DNA of 57,670 bases from positions 1 to 57,670 of the forward strand of contig JHVF01000004.1 in NCBI GenBank assembly GCA_000620005.1, read 5' to 3'. The translations under genes were made by a program, and so were the position numbers. The notes below the pieces were generated by a model. It did not search any database. It had not been told where the DNA came from and worked only from the letters and a program-made list of their open reading frames with translations. The stretch comes from Metamycoplasma spumans ATCC 19526. GTDB taxonomy: Bacteria > Bacillota_I > Bacilli_A > Mycoplasmatales > Metamycoplasmataceae. Of the stretch, positions 1 through 10,143 are shown piece by piece; the first letter of the stretch is position 1, and the number at the start of each line of letters is the position of its first letter.

Positions 1-1727
1 TTAATAGCTTCATTCAAATTATTTGTCTTTAATTTGATATCGTTAATTGGATCATTATTATCAAACGAGTTATTGCTATTGATTTTTTCAGTTAAATTAG
101 TAATTAACTGATCATATTTTGAATCTGAATTTTCACTATTTAAATTACTTAATATTTGATTTGCTAATAATAATTTTTCAGCATGATTTGATTTAGCTAA
201 ATTAAGTTTAGTTTTAAATTCTTCAATTTTTGTATTGACTTGACTTTGATATTCAACTAATTTTTGTTTTTCTAAAAGATATTGATCTTTAGATTGCGAA
301 TCAATAGTATTTTTAGCATGCTCTAAATTGCTATTTATTTCAACTTTAAGATCAGTCATTTCTTTATCATTAGATGTAATTGAGCTTAAAATAGTTTTTA
401 ATTTTTCAATTTCTAATTGCAGAGCATGTTTATTGTCAATGTCATTTTTTAATAAGTTAAATTTTGCAACCGAAGCTTCTAATTTAGAAGTCTTTGCATT
501 TATTTCTAAAATAGGATCATTATTAGTAATATTGTTATTTTGATTTATTTCATTACTTAAATCAATAATTAGCCGACTATAAAGATTTGCATTTTCAGAA
601 GATGTTAATGTGTTTAAAAATTGATTAGAATTCACTAACCTTTTAGCATGTTCTTCTTTAGCGTGATTTAATTTTGCTAAAAATTCCTCATATTTTAATT
701 CAGATCCAGATTTTAATGTTTTTATTTTTTCTAACTCATCAATGTATTGATCTTCATTTTTTAAGCTAATGACATTTTGGACATTTTCAATTGCCAAATT
801 TAATTTAGCCTTTAAAGAAGTTATTTCCAAATCAGATGAAGTTAATGAACTTGCTAAAATTTCAATAGCATTTTTAGCTAATTGCAACTTAGTTTTATTA
901 TTTGCTACTATTTCAATATCTTTTTGAATCTGTTCTAGTTTTGCTTCTTTTAAATTATTAGACAGTTTTGTCAATAATTCATCTAGTTCTGATTTTGATT
1001 TACTATCCAAATTAAGTTTATGATTTGCATTAAAGTCAATTAAAATAGCTTTTAATTTTTCTTTTATCTGTTCATATTCAGATTTTTTTAATGTTTTCAA
1101 GTATGAATCTATTTCTTTGGATTTTTCTAGTAATTGGTTTTTTATTATGGTTCTTATTTCATTAACTTTATTAATTTCCGTTTGAGACTCTTTTTTTATT
1201 TCGGTAATTTTATTTTTAATATTTACTAATTCTAAATCTGATAATTTTATTTTTTTATCTTTTGCTAATGTGCCTTGGTTTATTAATTGATCCAATTTTG
1301 ATTTTGTAACACTTAAAAGTTGTTCATTTTTTATAGATTCTGATATTTTTTTAATGTTATCTATTTCATTACTTAATTCTAATAATATTTTGTCAGTTTT
1401 AATATTTGCTTCGTTTTTTCTAATTTCAGCATTAGCTGATGCCGATAATAATTCACTACCTTTTTGTTGAATCAATAATAATGAATCTGTTTCAAAAATA
1501 GATCTATTTTCATCTATTTTAAGCTCAAGATCATTTATTATTTCGCTTAGATTAGCTTTATTGTCATGATTTTTTAGCTCTGCTAATTTTTCATTTGCTA
1601 TATCTAAATTTATTTTATGATCTTTTTTAGCTTCTTTATCATCTTTAGCAGCACAACCCACTAATAAAGGCGTTGTAGCCGCTAATGATAATCCTAATAT
1701 TAATTTTGTTGTATTCTTTTTTGGCAT
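1..1727 (-). CDS. Repeat-containing coiled-coil surface lipoprotein (5' part, runs off window)
   Basis: The frame opens at the ATG at 1727 and stays open to the left edge, so only the first 575 or so residues are visible. The N-terminus is a prolipoprotein signal: charged MPKK, a hydrophobic stretch, then a lipobox ending LLVGC with Cys at about residue 25. It is followed by Lys/Asp-rich, almost Pro-free, helix-forming sequence. Two diverged repeat units of about 135 residues are visible, each with a Leu-rich segment, an 'NxDQY' element, a 'KLNxAKxxHAxKL' element and a closing 'NNDPI' element. The protein should be anchored outside the membrane. Large repeat lipoproteins of this type (for example Lmp of M. 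hominis) act in adhesion or aggregation; that role is an inference. Translation would begin just after a run of eight G, which also serves as the Shine-Dalgarno. Confidence 0.85.
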   Translation of the reverse strand, partial: MPKKNTTKLILGLSLAATTPLLVGCAAKDDKEAKKDHKINLDIANEKLAELKNHDNKANLSEIINDLELKIDENRSIFETDSLLLIQQKGSELLSASANAEIRKNEANIKTDKILLELSNEIDNIKKISESIKNEQLLSVTKSKLDQLINQGTLAKDKKIKLSDLELVNIKNKITEIKKESQTEINKVNEIRTIIKNQLLEKSKEIDSYLKTLKKSEYEQIKEKLKAILIDFNANHKLNLDSKSKSELDELLTKLSNNLKEAKLEQIQKDIEIVANNKTKLQLAKNAIEILASSLTSSDLEITSLKAKLNLAIENVQNVISLKNEDQYIDELEKIKTLKSGSELKYEEFLAKLNHAKEEHAKRLVNSNQFLNTLTSSENANLYSRLIIDLSNEINQNNNITNNDPILEINAKTSKLEASVAKFNLLKNDIDNKHALQLEIEKLKTILSSITSNDKEMTDLKVEINSNLEHAKNTIDSQSKDQYLLEKQKLVEYQSQVNTKIEEFKTKLNLAKSNHAEKLLLANQILSNLNSENSDSKYDQLITNLTEKINSNNSFDNNDPINDIKLKTNNLNEAI

Positions 1728-1730
1728 ATG

Positions 1731-1738
1731 CCCCCCCC
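1731..1738 (-). promoter_or_regulatory. G8 tract acting as RBS for the repeat lipoprotein
   Basis: Reading the minus strand, eight consecutive G lie three bases before the ATG at 1727. The tract is the only purine-rich Shine-Dalgarno candidate. Long G runs are rare in such A+T-rich DNA and are prone to slippage, so its length could tune translation. It does not lie within the coding frame. Confidence 0.55.
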
Positions 1739-1886
1739 TTTAATATTTTCATTAGAAAAAAATATGAAATAATAACCTTTCGAGTTGCAAAAATGCAAAA
1801 ATTCCTAATTTAAAATATACTTATTTCCCTAAAAACAATAAGTATTTTTAAATTGTTTTATTTCATAAACTTGTTCTAATGCTTTT

Positions 1887-1920
1887 ATATTAGCATAAAG
1901 AGAGGGGGGGGAGAGAAAAC
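1887..1920 (-). promoter_or_regulatory. Candidate promoter with G8/C8 tract
   Basis: A run of eight G at 1904-1911 (C8 on the minus strand), flanked by GA repeats, lies 6 bases upstream of a minus-strand -10-like element (TATGCT at 1897-1892, or TAATAT at 1892-1887). No good -35 is visible. The tract therefore falls in the spacer of the likely lipoprotein promoter, about 160 bp before the start codon. Slippage here would change promoter spacing. The arrangement is seen; the switching role is inferred. Confidence 0.45.
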
Positions 1921-2385
1921 GCTTGAATTAAGGAATATTTGCACATTTTTTTACCATTTTCTTATATTAAATTTGCACACATGACAAAAAGATAAAAATA
2001 CTTTAAACATAAAGCAAAAGATCTGAACGCATTTGTGCGTCGACATTTTTGACAAAAAGAAAATTGTAAAACAATCAAAAAAACATCAATTAAATATTTT
2101 TAAAAAACAAAAAATCATTAATCTCACATTATATTCAAATATAGGTTATGTTCTGATAGATGATTTTTAGTATATCAATTTGATTGGAATCTAAGTTTTT
2201 AAATCTTAAACGATATAATAAAATCAAAAAATGTATTATTGGTCAAAGTGGAAATTTAAAACAAAAAAAGATAATAAATAAAAAATACATAAATTTTCAT
2301 CAAAGTGCTAAAAAAATGTTATTATATTAGGCATAACCAAATAAATCAGTATAAAAATTGATAAAAAATAAAAAAAATATTTTTT
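1921..2385. other. Intergenic region, no gene
   Basis: No open frame with a credible start and ribosome-binding site is visible on either strand. The stretch separates the leftward lipoprotein from the rightward tRNA cluster, so it probably carries only divergent promoters. It is very A-rich. Confidence 0.6.
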
Positions 2386-2414
2386 TTGAAAAATAATTTT
2401 TTTTCGGTTATAAT
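2386..2414 (+). promoter_or_regulatory. Promoter of the tRNA cluster
   Basis: TTGAAA at 2386-2391 and a perfect TATAAT at 2409-2414 are separated by exactly 17 bases. The first tRNA begins 32 bases further on. This is the best-formed promoter in the window. Confidence 0.85.
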
Positions 2415-2445
2415 AATTAAGCATCAATTAATAAGTGCCGAGATT

Positions 2446-2520
2446 GCCGACTTAGCTCAGCGGTAGAGCAGCTGGCTGTTAACCAGTTGGTCGTTGGTTC
2501 AATCCCAATAGTCGGCGCCA
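2446..2520 (+). tRNA. tRNA-Asn (GTT)
   Basis: Acceptor stem GCCGACT pairs fully with AGTCGGC, followed by discriminator G and an encoded CCA. The anticodon loop carries GTT, and the T-arm GGTTCAATCC is present. It is the first of three closely spaced tRNAs sharing one promoter and one terminator. Confidence 0.97.
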
Positions 2521-2524
2521 TTAT

Positions 2525-2600
2525 GGCCCTATGGTGAAGCGGTTAACACATATGGTTTTCATCCATACATGCGTGGGTTCGAATCCCGCTAGGGTCACCA
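2525..2600 (+). tRNA. tRNA-Glu (TTC)
   Basis: Acceptor stem GGCCCTA pairs with TAGGGTC (one G-T pair), and CCA is encoded. The anticodon loop shows TTC, and the T-arm GGTTCGAATCC is canonical. It starts four bases after tRNA-Asn. Confidence 0.97.
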
Positions 2601-2603
2601 ATC

Positions 2604-2679
2604 GGAGAATTAGCTCAGCTGGGAGAGCATCGCCCTTACAAGGCGAGGGTCGTGGGTTCGAGCCCCTCATTCTCCACCA
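2604..2679 (+). tRNA. tRNA-Val (TAC)
   Basis: Acceptor stem GGAGAAT pairs with ATTCTCC, followed by an encoded ACCA. The anticodon TAC reads valine codons. D- and T-arms are canonical. It is the last tRNA of the cluster. Confidence 0.97.
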
Positions 2680-2696
2680 TTTGTTTAAATACGCCG

Positions 2697-2716
2697 ACAC
2701 TTCGGTGTTTTTTTTA
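2697..2716 (+). terminator. Terminator of the tRNA cluster
   Basis: The stem ACAC-TTCG-GTGT has a stable tetraloop and is followed by a run of eight T. It lies 17 bases after tRNA-Val. Confidence 0.8.
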
Positions 2717-2810
2717 TATTTTTTTAGTCTTAAACAAAAAAATGATCTTTATAAAGATTAGATCTAACAAAATTAGATAATAAGAAAATTAATTATTTTC
2801 TAGTTTCATA

Positions 2811-2863
2811 ATACAAAAATCATAAACCTATCCTAAATTCAGATAGATTTATGATTTTTGTAT
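2811..2863. terminator. Long bidirectional hairpin terminator
   Basis: A 16-bp perfect A/T-rich stem (2811-2826 with 2848-2863) extends with a CTATC/GATAG stem. It lies just past the stop of the leftward lipoprotein operon and also faces the tRNA transcript, so it could stop transcription from both sides. Confidence 0.75.
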
Positions 2864-2895
2864 TTTTAAATTTTAATATTACAATTAAAAAGTTT

Positions 2896-3738
2896 TTAAT
2901 AATCCAACATAAAGATAGGATATTTTAAGGTTAATCTATTTACATCGATTTCGTATTCTTCAATATATTTTTCATCTGTATAATCATATTCTGGATAAAG
3001 CCTTTCTAAAACAAGGCTAGCAACAGCTTCTTGTTTATAGTGCTGAAGTGAAATTGAAAATGTATCAATAACATCTACATTTTTATCTTTTTTATATTTT
3101 ATATTGTTCTTTCTATATATTCTTAGAAGCTGATGTTTAACAGTTACTTCTCGTCATGTTTTAAAATATAATGGATCTATAAATTTAACTTCATTATCAA
3201 AGAAAAAGTGAGTATTAGAAGCCGGTATTTTAAATTCAGGAACTTCTTTTATTGGCGATTCAAAAAAATCATGTATATCAACAAATTGGTCAGGTTTAAC
3301 TATTTTTATTTTATTTGGTAAGTATAAAAACATCATTTCTTTAGCTGATTCAAGTCATTTTTTAAATTCTTTATTAATATCTAATTCGGAACTTTTATTT
3401 TTAATCTCAATTTCAAACTTTATAGCAATCATGAAATGATTAGAAATTGAATTTTCTTTTACAAAATCTATTATTTCTTGTTCTTTATTTGAAGTTTTGA
3501 AAGTTAATAATCTAAATGGTTTATCAATTACTTGATTATTATTTTTATAGCGAAGTTTAGAATATAAAAGATAGTTTTTCAAATATTTTCTATTGTACAT
3601 CCCTCCATCTAATATTTCTTCACCATTATCATAATATCCTTTATTAATTGGTTCATTTTTTGCGCAACTAATCGCAGCCATTGTTGGAATTGATATTGAA
3701 GATAATGCCAATAAACATAAATTAATTTTTTTTGCCAT
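2896..3738 (-). CDS. Lipoprotein downstream of the cysteine peptidase
   Basis: 280 aa, reading TGA as Trp at two positions. The N-terminus MAKKINLCLLALS... ends in a lipobox AISC (Cys about residue 25), so it should be a surface lipoprotein. The mature part is rich in Lys, Asn and aromatic residues and has no motif I recognise. Its ATG overlaps the TAA of the upstream peptidase gene (TAATG), so the two are translationally coupled and may work together, for example as a binding partner for the protease. Function unknown. Confidence 0.85.
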
Positions 3739-5216
3739 TATTTAATAAACCCCCATAGTTTTAAATAATTTGTCATCTCTGGACCTGTAACATGTTCAAC
3801 ACCATTTCAAAAATATTTTTTTAAATTTTTATTACTATTTGTGTCTTCAAGATATTCTGCACCATATATATGGTCAATATCCAAAATTACTTGTGTATGC
3901 TCATTATACCAGTTATAATTAATTAAAACTCTCCCGTCGTTGTATGAACCATAAGCAACATATATATGTCCCGCTTCTTTATCTAATTCATATATTCCAT
4001 TTTTAAATTGTTTCGTTAATGACCTTAAAAAAATAGGTTTTTTTTGATTTTTAATAAATTCATTTATACTATTTTTATTAAGACTAAGCTTTGATAAATT
4101 ATAGTTAGTTGTACCGCCATTATCCTTAACAAAATCGTCTAATATAATTTTTCTTTTTTCATAGTCTGTTCCTTCTTCATAAAAGTGTTTATTTAAAATA
4201 TCTTCCATGTAAATTTTATTTATTTTTGGAGAAAAATAATTATTGTATAGGTAATGTTTTTTTGTTTCTGCAGAGTATCTTTCCATATTTTCTTTTAATT
4301 TTATTGATGGTGATTTTTTATGTCTTGGACTTCACTCTTCCGGATCTGGCTTAGTTATATCAACATGATATTTTTCATCTTTATTTATGTATTTATTAGA
4401 TTTTGCTATATTCATATAACCAGAATTTATAAAATACTCATTGTATAGCATCATTTGATTAAGAGCAATATATCCACATATACCTTTGGAATCTTTCGAT
4501 ATATATTTACGGTTTTTATTCTCACCAAATATATCAGTTGGTTTTGTTTTAAATATTCATGAATGATCTATTTCATTATCCGCATACAAAAACCCATTTA
4601 ATTCTTCTCTTATACCAAATTTAGAATATTCCGATTTTTTTGCGTTTTGCAACTCTAATAAATCATTGTAGTTAAAATTAGAAAAATCAACTTTTTTTCT
4701 GCTATTGTCTTTGTTATTTTTTCAATCATCATTTATATTTTTATCATCAGTTTTCTTTTTGGGTCTTCTATGATCCCCTATCATTAATTTATCTCGATCG
4801 TTTTTATTTATTATTGATATTTCAACATTTGATTCTCTATAATATACCAAATCATCATTAGACATGATTTCTGAACTTAAATTAGATATGTTTCAATTAG
4901 GAATAACCTCTATTATTTTCTCTTTTTCTTGATCAAATACTGAAAAACCACTTTTTTCGTATCCTACTATATATAAATATTTATTCGTTTCAGGATTTAG
5001 ATAGTTTCTACTTACGAATTTTATTTTAGTATCCACTCTTCCAGTTAATTTTATAAAATCATACAAACAATATGAGGATAACTTATCGCGGTATTGTTTT
5101 TCTATTCTTATTATATCCTCTTCGGTACTTTCGTATGGTATTCTTAAAGATACCATTGTAAGAGGTGTAATAAGTGCTATTGCACCTAAACTAATATTTA
5201 AAAATTTTCTTTTCAT
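3738..5216 (-). CDS. Putative secreted papain/C39-like cysteine peptidase
   Basis: 492 aa after reading several TGA as Trp. An N-terminal hydrophobic segment (residues 5-24) acts as signal or anchor; there is no lipobox Cys. The catalytic half shows 'GICGYIAL' with the likely nucleophile Cys247, and 'GHIYVAYGSY' with the likely His417, followed by an Asn-rich strand. This Cys-His spacing and the strand after His match the papain-like fold used by C39-type peptidases and by a family of mycoplasma 'putative cysteine peptidases'. The middle (about 110-200) is charged and low in complexity. The gene ends inside the start codon of the next lipoprotein (TAATG). It probably cleaves host proteins at the cell surface; the substrate is not deducible. 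Confidence 0.75.
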
Positions 5217-5452
5217 ATTTACTTCTTTTCCCTTTTATAACCTTATTGTAATACTGTAAAAATAAATGTTTAATATTTAAAGAAAAAATCAATAAATTTT
5301 CAGAAAAATTACCATAATCATATTTTTTTACTGCAATTTATAAAATGAATGCTTCTTTTATATAAAAAATTTATTAATTCTAACAATCCAATTTTTATTT
5401 CTAAACTAAAAGCAATAAAAAAATGGATAAGCATCCATTTAATTATTTACTA

Positions 5453-7513
5453 CTATATTTCAAAATATTCAAATTTATCAGGTTGTTCTGCCATTGCTTT
5501 TTTTAATTTATTTTTAAATGATTTAGGGTTATTTGAAGTTTCATATCCAAAATAGTCATATTCAAAATTGCTTAATAAACCAAATCCATATGAATCGTCA
5601 CCAATATTTTGCATAAATAAAGCCACCATATCGCCGTTTTCATCATATACAACACTGCCAGATCCGCCTGAAATTAGGTCATATTTTTGGTTTTTAGATA
5701 AATCATCACTTTGAATAAAAGTTCTAAAATGACCATATGTTAAAAATCTTTGATCTTGATCACTTAGTTGAATATTTTCAATTCTATTTATAATATGTTC
5801 GCGATATCTTCTACCTGAAAATCCGGCATGACTATCAACTGGAAATGATGAAAGATATAATTTGACATAATCATTTTCATTTAAATATCTAGTTTTCTTG
5901 CTTAATTTAAGAGCTTTTAGATTTTTTCAATTTTCTAAATAATTAATAATCTTAGTTTTATTTTCAGCTTTAGCTTTTGCTAAAATTTGCTTAATATCAA
6001 TAATCGATATTGAAATATCGGCATCTTTTCTATTGTCATTTTCGATTCTGCCATCTCTTCTTGTTTGATCTTTGGCTTCTCAAAAGTTAAAATTAAAATA
6101 ATCTTTTTCAACATTAACCGAAATATCATCAGATGCATTTCTAACTTTATTATCATCAAAATCATAAATTAAAAATTTCTTCATTACTTGGCTATTTTCT
6201 CAATGATTTTTTAAATTATCGCTAACATGACGGTTGGTTATAAAATAATATCTTTGGTCATTTTCATCGCTTGGTTTAACCTTGGCTAACATTATTGATG
6301 TCCCACCGCCAACTACAAATACCCTTTTTCTTATATCCTTAAATAAAGATTGATTTTCATATTCAACTATTCTTTTACCATTAGTAAATGATAAATTTTT
6401 ATCATTTGAATAAAATAATCCATTTGATGTTAGTTTTGGCTCGATTTGATTTTTATATGTAATCTTTTCTAAAGAAAAAATTTCGTCGTTTTCTTCAATG
6501 GTCTTGTAAAAAATATCAATAATAGCCGAATATTTATTAATAACAATATTTTGCTTAATATTTGTATAATCAAAAGTAAAATCTTTATTAAAATCAGCAT
6601 CTAATTTGGCTTTTAAAATTAGTTCGTTATCATTATTAATATACACTTGATATAAAATTGGGAGATCATAATTAGTTAATCTCAAATAGTTTGAACTTTC
6701 TTTGCCTTTTTCTAATAACAATTTTTCAATATCAACTTCAAATCTCATAATATTTTTTTGCACAAAATTAAAACCATAATTGCTTTGATTTTGCGCAAAA
6801 AGAATGTTAATGTTTAACTTACGATCTAAAAATGGTTTATTTAAATAATTAGTAATATCTTTTTTATAAATCAACTCTTTATTATTGATTAAATCTATTT
6901 CGTTGTTTTCTGCATAGCTTAACATAATTCTTTGATTAAGTTTATATAAATTGTTTTCATCTTTAATTCTTGCAAATAAATCAGGAATAATTTTTGAATC
7001 AGGTCTTTGAGCTGATTCAAAATTAATATTCGCCCATTTAGGTAAATTATTTTCTAAATTTTGAGCATAAAATGTTCTAATAACTTTTCTATATTCTTCG
7101 TTAAAATATCTTTTTATTAGATTTTCATTATTTTCATTAGCCAATAAAACAACATTATCGGGAAATTTTTTATAATCAAAAACTGATTTAATGTCTTTAA
7201 TTTCACCTTCATGACTTAATGCAATATTTTTGTCCAAATATTTCGGCTTAGGAAATGAAAATAATTCATATTTTTGTGAAGAATTTTCATGTTCGTAACC
7301 TTGACTATTTACTTCGTTTTTTTGATTTACAAGTGGTTTGTTTTCTGTATTTTTATCATTTTCATTATGATTATTATTAATATTTTCGCCAGGTTTATTA
7401 TTTTCACTTTTATTAAGTTTTTGATTGATATTATTGCTTTGGCACGAAATAGCAATAATTGAAGTAGTAGATAAAAATAAAGGCAACAACAGCTTTAATT
7501 TAATTTTATTCAT
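5453..7513 (-). CDS. DUF31 trypsin-like serine protease lipoprotein (Ig-protease family)
   Basis: 686 aa. The signal peptide ends in a lipobox AISC (Cys about 24), followed by an Asn/Glu-rich linker to about residue 80. The C-terminal half is a chymotrypsin-fold peptidase: 'TNRHV' with His429, an Asp near 497-499 ('DADIS'), and 'GGSGS' with Ser618. The full triad is therefore present. DUF31 proteins include MIP, the mycoplasma protease that cuts antibody held by the partner MIB. No MIB-like gene is visible here; the downstream neighbour is a cysteine peptidase instead. A strong AGGAGG lies 7 bases before the ATG. The 236-bp gap to the next gene suggests a separate or loosely coupled transcript. 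Antibody cleavage is an inference from family. Confidence 0.88.
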
Positions 7514-7756
7514 ATCTCCTCCTTTGCAAAGTCTATATATTATATTTGAATTATTTTATTTAGTTAAAACTTATTTAATTAATTAAAAAACTAGCTTTTT
7601 ATATAGTATAAACAGAAAAATTATCTATTGGAATAAAAAGTTATAGCTTAATAAGTTTATTTATTGCTATTTTAATTTTTGAAGTCGAGATTTTGATATA
7701 TTTTATTATATATATAAGTTAATAAATAAATAAAATAATAATATAGGAGTTTCAAA

Positions 7757-9748
7757 ATGAAAAGTAAAAAGATTACTATATTTTCGTTGGCCGCTTTGGC
7801 AGCTATTTCTTCACCATTTGCATTAGCAATTTCATGTTCTAATAAAAATACTGAAGTAACTGCTAATATTAGTATAGAATCACAAAGTGATTTAGAAGCT
7901 AAAATCGAAGCAAACGTTGGTGATGTTAGTAAATCAGAATTTAATGAAATATCTTATAGATTAAAAAAAGAAAAAGATAATATTCGCAAATATAAAAATA
8001 TAGTAAAAATTGACGAAGATGATTATGAAACTCAACTTGCTTGAGAGAATATTTTACATATTTTAGACAGCAATATTCCTGAAGATAATTTCAAAATTAT
8101 CAAAATTAATAATTACAATTACGATATTTATGATTTATATGAAAATGTTTCAAAAGCACTGCCAATGATTAAATTGCCTAAATCAGAATTAGATATTGAA
8201 GTTGTAATTGAAAAACTAAAACAATATTTTTCTGATGAAGAGATTGAAAATTTATCTCTCGAAGGACTTATAAATTTATTAATTAACAAACTAAGAATTA
8301 TTAAATTTGCCTTAAAATCTCTCGAAGGGCAGAGAATAATAAACATAACTATAATTAGAAAAATCATTAAAGCACATAATTATTTTAGAAGCAATGAAAA
8401 TAACGTTGAGTCAATAAAGATTGAAGAATCAACTGTTACTAAAGAAAAGATCAAAAAAGCTATAAAACAAATTATTAAGAAATTAGAGTCACACAAAAAT
8501 GACAAATCAGAAATTGAAAATGAAGAAAACAATAATGTAATTTCTCCAGAAAATGATCAACCAGCTGATGATTCAAATAAAAATCAAGACGAAAATCATG
8601 AATCAAAACCAATAGAAAGTGAAAATAACAATTCTGAAGGTAATACAGAAAATACTGACGAATCTATACCCGATAGAAAACCAAATCCATTTGCATCAGA
8701 ATTATTCTATAAACCGTCTAACCATACACGTGTAGCACATTGAAATATTAAAAATTATGGTTCAGATGACAAAAAAGGTTCTTCAAATCCAAAGGGGCTT
8801 AAGGTGCTTAATATTGCTAAGGCAATTTTAGCAACCGAAATGGACATTATTGGAATAACAGAAGTAAACTATAATAGATTAGACAAAGTTAAAATAATTG
8901 TTGATAAATTAAATGAACTATCAAACTCTGAAGATTTTGCTTATATTGGTGTAACCAATGTTCCTGGAGTTAATGAAAATAGTAATCAAAATGAAGACGT
9001 GGCAATAATATACAAGAAAAGCATAGCAGAGCCAATTGCTTTTGATAATAACCAAATTGGCGCTTCATTTACCAAAGAAATTTCATTTAACAAAAGAAAA
9101 TATGCAAGACCACCTTTTGGCGCAATGTTTAGAATAAGAGGATATCAGAAACCAATAATCACAATCTTTGCTCACTTTGATGCTCCTGGAGTAGCAAAAA
9201 ATGGCGAACCAGGCATTTCAAATTTTGAAGATATCAGAATCAAAAAACAACAAGGAAGCTATGAAGTATATGAAACTATGGCATTGCCAGAAGTATTCAA
9301 TTTCTTTGCTTCAATATCTAAAAATAAAGAAGCTGCAATTGTTTTTGGCGGTGATACTAATATCAAATTTGAAAACCATACATTATTTAGAAAACTAGAA
9401 GACAGTTATGATTTAAAAAACTATTATTATGATTTAGAAAATAGTGATAGATATAGAACATCTTTAGGAAAAACTAAAAAGTATTCAGAACCATATGACA
9501 AAATACTATTCAAAGAAAACAAAGATGTTAATTTCATAGATGCTAGCGAAAAAGAAAAAATCGAGAACTTTAAAAATGTTCCATTTAAACTTGATACAGT
9601 TGGCGCTTTTAAAGATAAAATCTGAGACCTTGAAGAATCAAGAAGAGTAAACCAAGAATATGGCAACGGCGAAACCTCAGAACAAAAATTAGCTAATACC
9701 GTTTCTGATCATACACCTGTTATGATAGATTTCAAACCAAAAAACTAA
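7757..9748 (+). CDS. Lipoprotein with endonuclease/exonuclease/phosphatase domain (MnuA-like nuclease)
   Basis: 663 aa. The N-terminus has a hydrophobic stretch ending AISC (Cys about 27). Residues 30-310 are a charged helical region with an acidic low-complexity linker (about 240-320). The EEP fold runs from about residue 329 to the end: an early 'NIKNYG' element, 'GITEVN' with the metal-binding Glu, 'AHFDAPG', 'GGDTNI' (the GDxN motif) and a C-terminal 'SDHTPV' with the catalytic His. This matches the membrane nucleases of mycoplasmas, which degrade host DNA to supply nucleotides and to cut DNA traps. It is longer than the classical ~400-aa MnuA because of the N-terminal extension. It has a good GGAG before the ATG and is monocistronic, with a terminator right after. 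Confidence 0.9.
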
Positions 9749-9751
9749 TAC

Positions 9752-9782
9752 AAAAAAAGCATTGGATAATCAATGCTTTTTT
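9752..9782. terminator. Bidirectional terminator between convergent genes
   Basis: Stem GCATTG (9759-9764) / CAATGC (9771-9776) with a six-base loop, A-run on the left and T-run on the right. It ends the rightward nuclease gene and faces the leftward operon that stops at 9788. Confidence 0.88.
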
Positions 9783-9787
9783 GTATA

Positions 9788-10141
9788 TTAACCGAATATT
9801 TTAGAGAGCTCTTCTTCACTAAAAACATTATCATTTTTAAAAATTTCAAGATTCTCTTTTCAAGTATAAATTGATTTTAGAATTTCTGTTTTGGTTAAAT
9901 AATCAATGGGAATAAAAATATAAAGCTTGTATTCGCCTTGAATGCTATCTATTTGATCATCAGTAATGATTGAACGAATTTTTTGATAATGATTTTTTAA
10001 ATCATATAAAGAAGAGGGCAGTTTTGAAATTAACTCTTCTAAAAAACTCTCTGTAATTGCTTTTTCAGGAAGTAAACTAAAATCGTCAATTTTATTAGCC
10101 TCTCATTTTCTTAAATATTTGTTTTTAAATATATATTTCAT
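9788..10141 (-). CDS. Small acidic protein, last gene of the ImmA-nuclease operon
   Basis: 117 aa, reading two TGA as Trp. No signal peptide, membrane segment or known motif; mainly helical, with an acidic C-terminus. It starts two bases after the stop of the DUF2779 gene, with an AAGGAT element before the ATG, so it is the fourth gene of one operon with the HTH-ImmA, YqaJ-like and DUF2779 genes. Its constant position suggests an accessory subunit. I do not recognise the family. Confidence 0.7.
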
Positions 10142-10143
10142 GA

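Noticed and set aside
2531-2761. Open frame across tRNA-Glu and tRNA-Val
   Set aside because: It lies on top of two perfect tRNA genes and has no RBS.
2896-5216. A MIB antibody-binding partner for the DUF31 protease
   Set aside because: The neighbours are a Cys-His peptidase and a 280-aa lipoprotein. Neither has the size or repeat build of MIB.
5349-5555. Plus-strand frame over the end of the DUF31 gene
   Set aside because: Antisense shadow of the conserved C-terminal protease region; no start signal.
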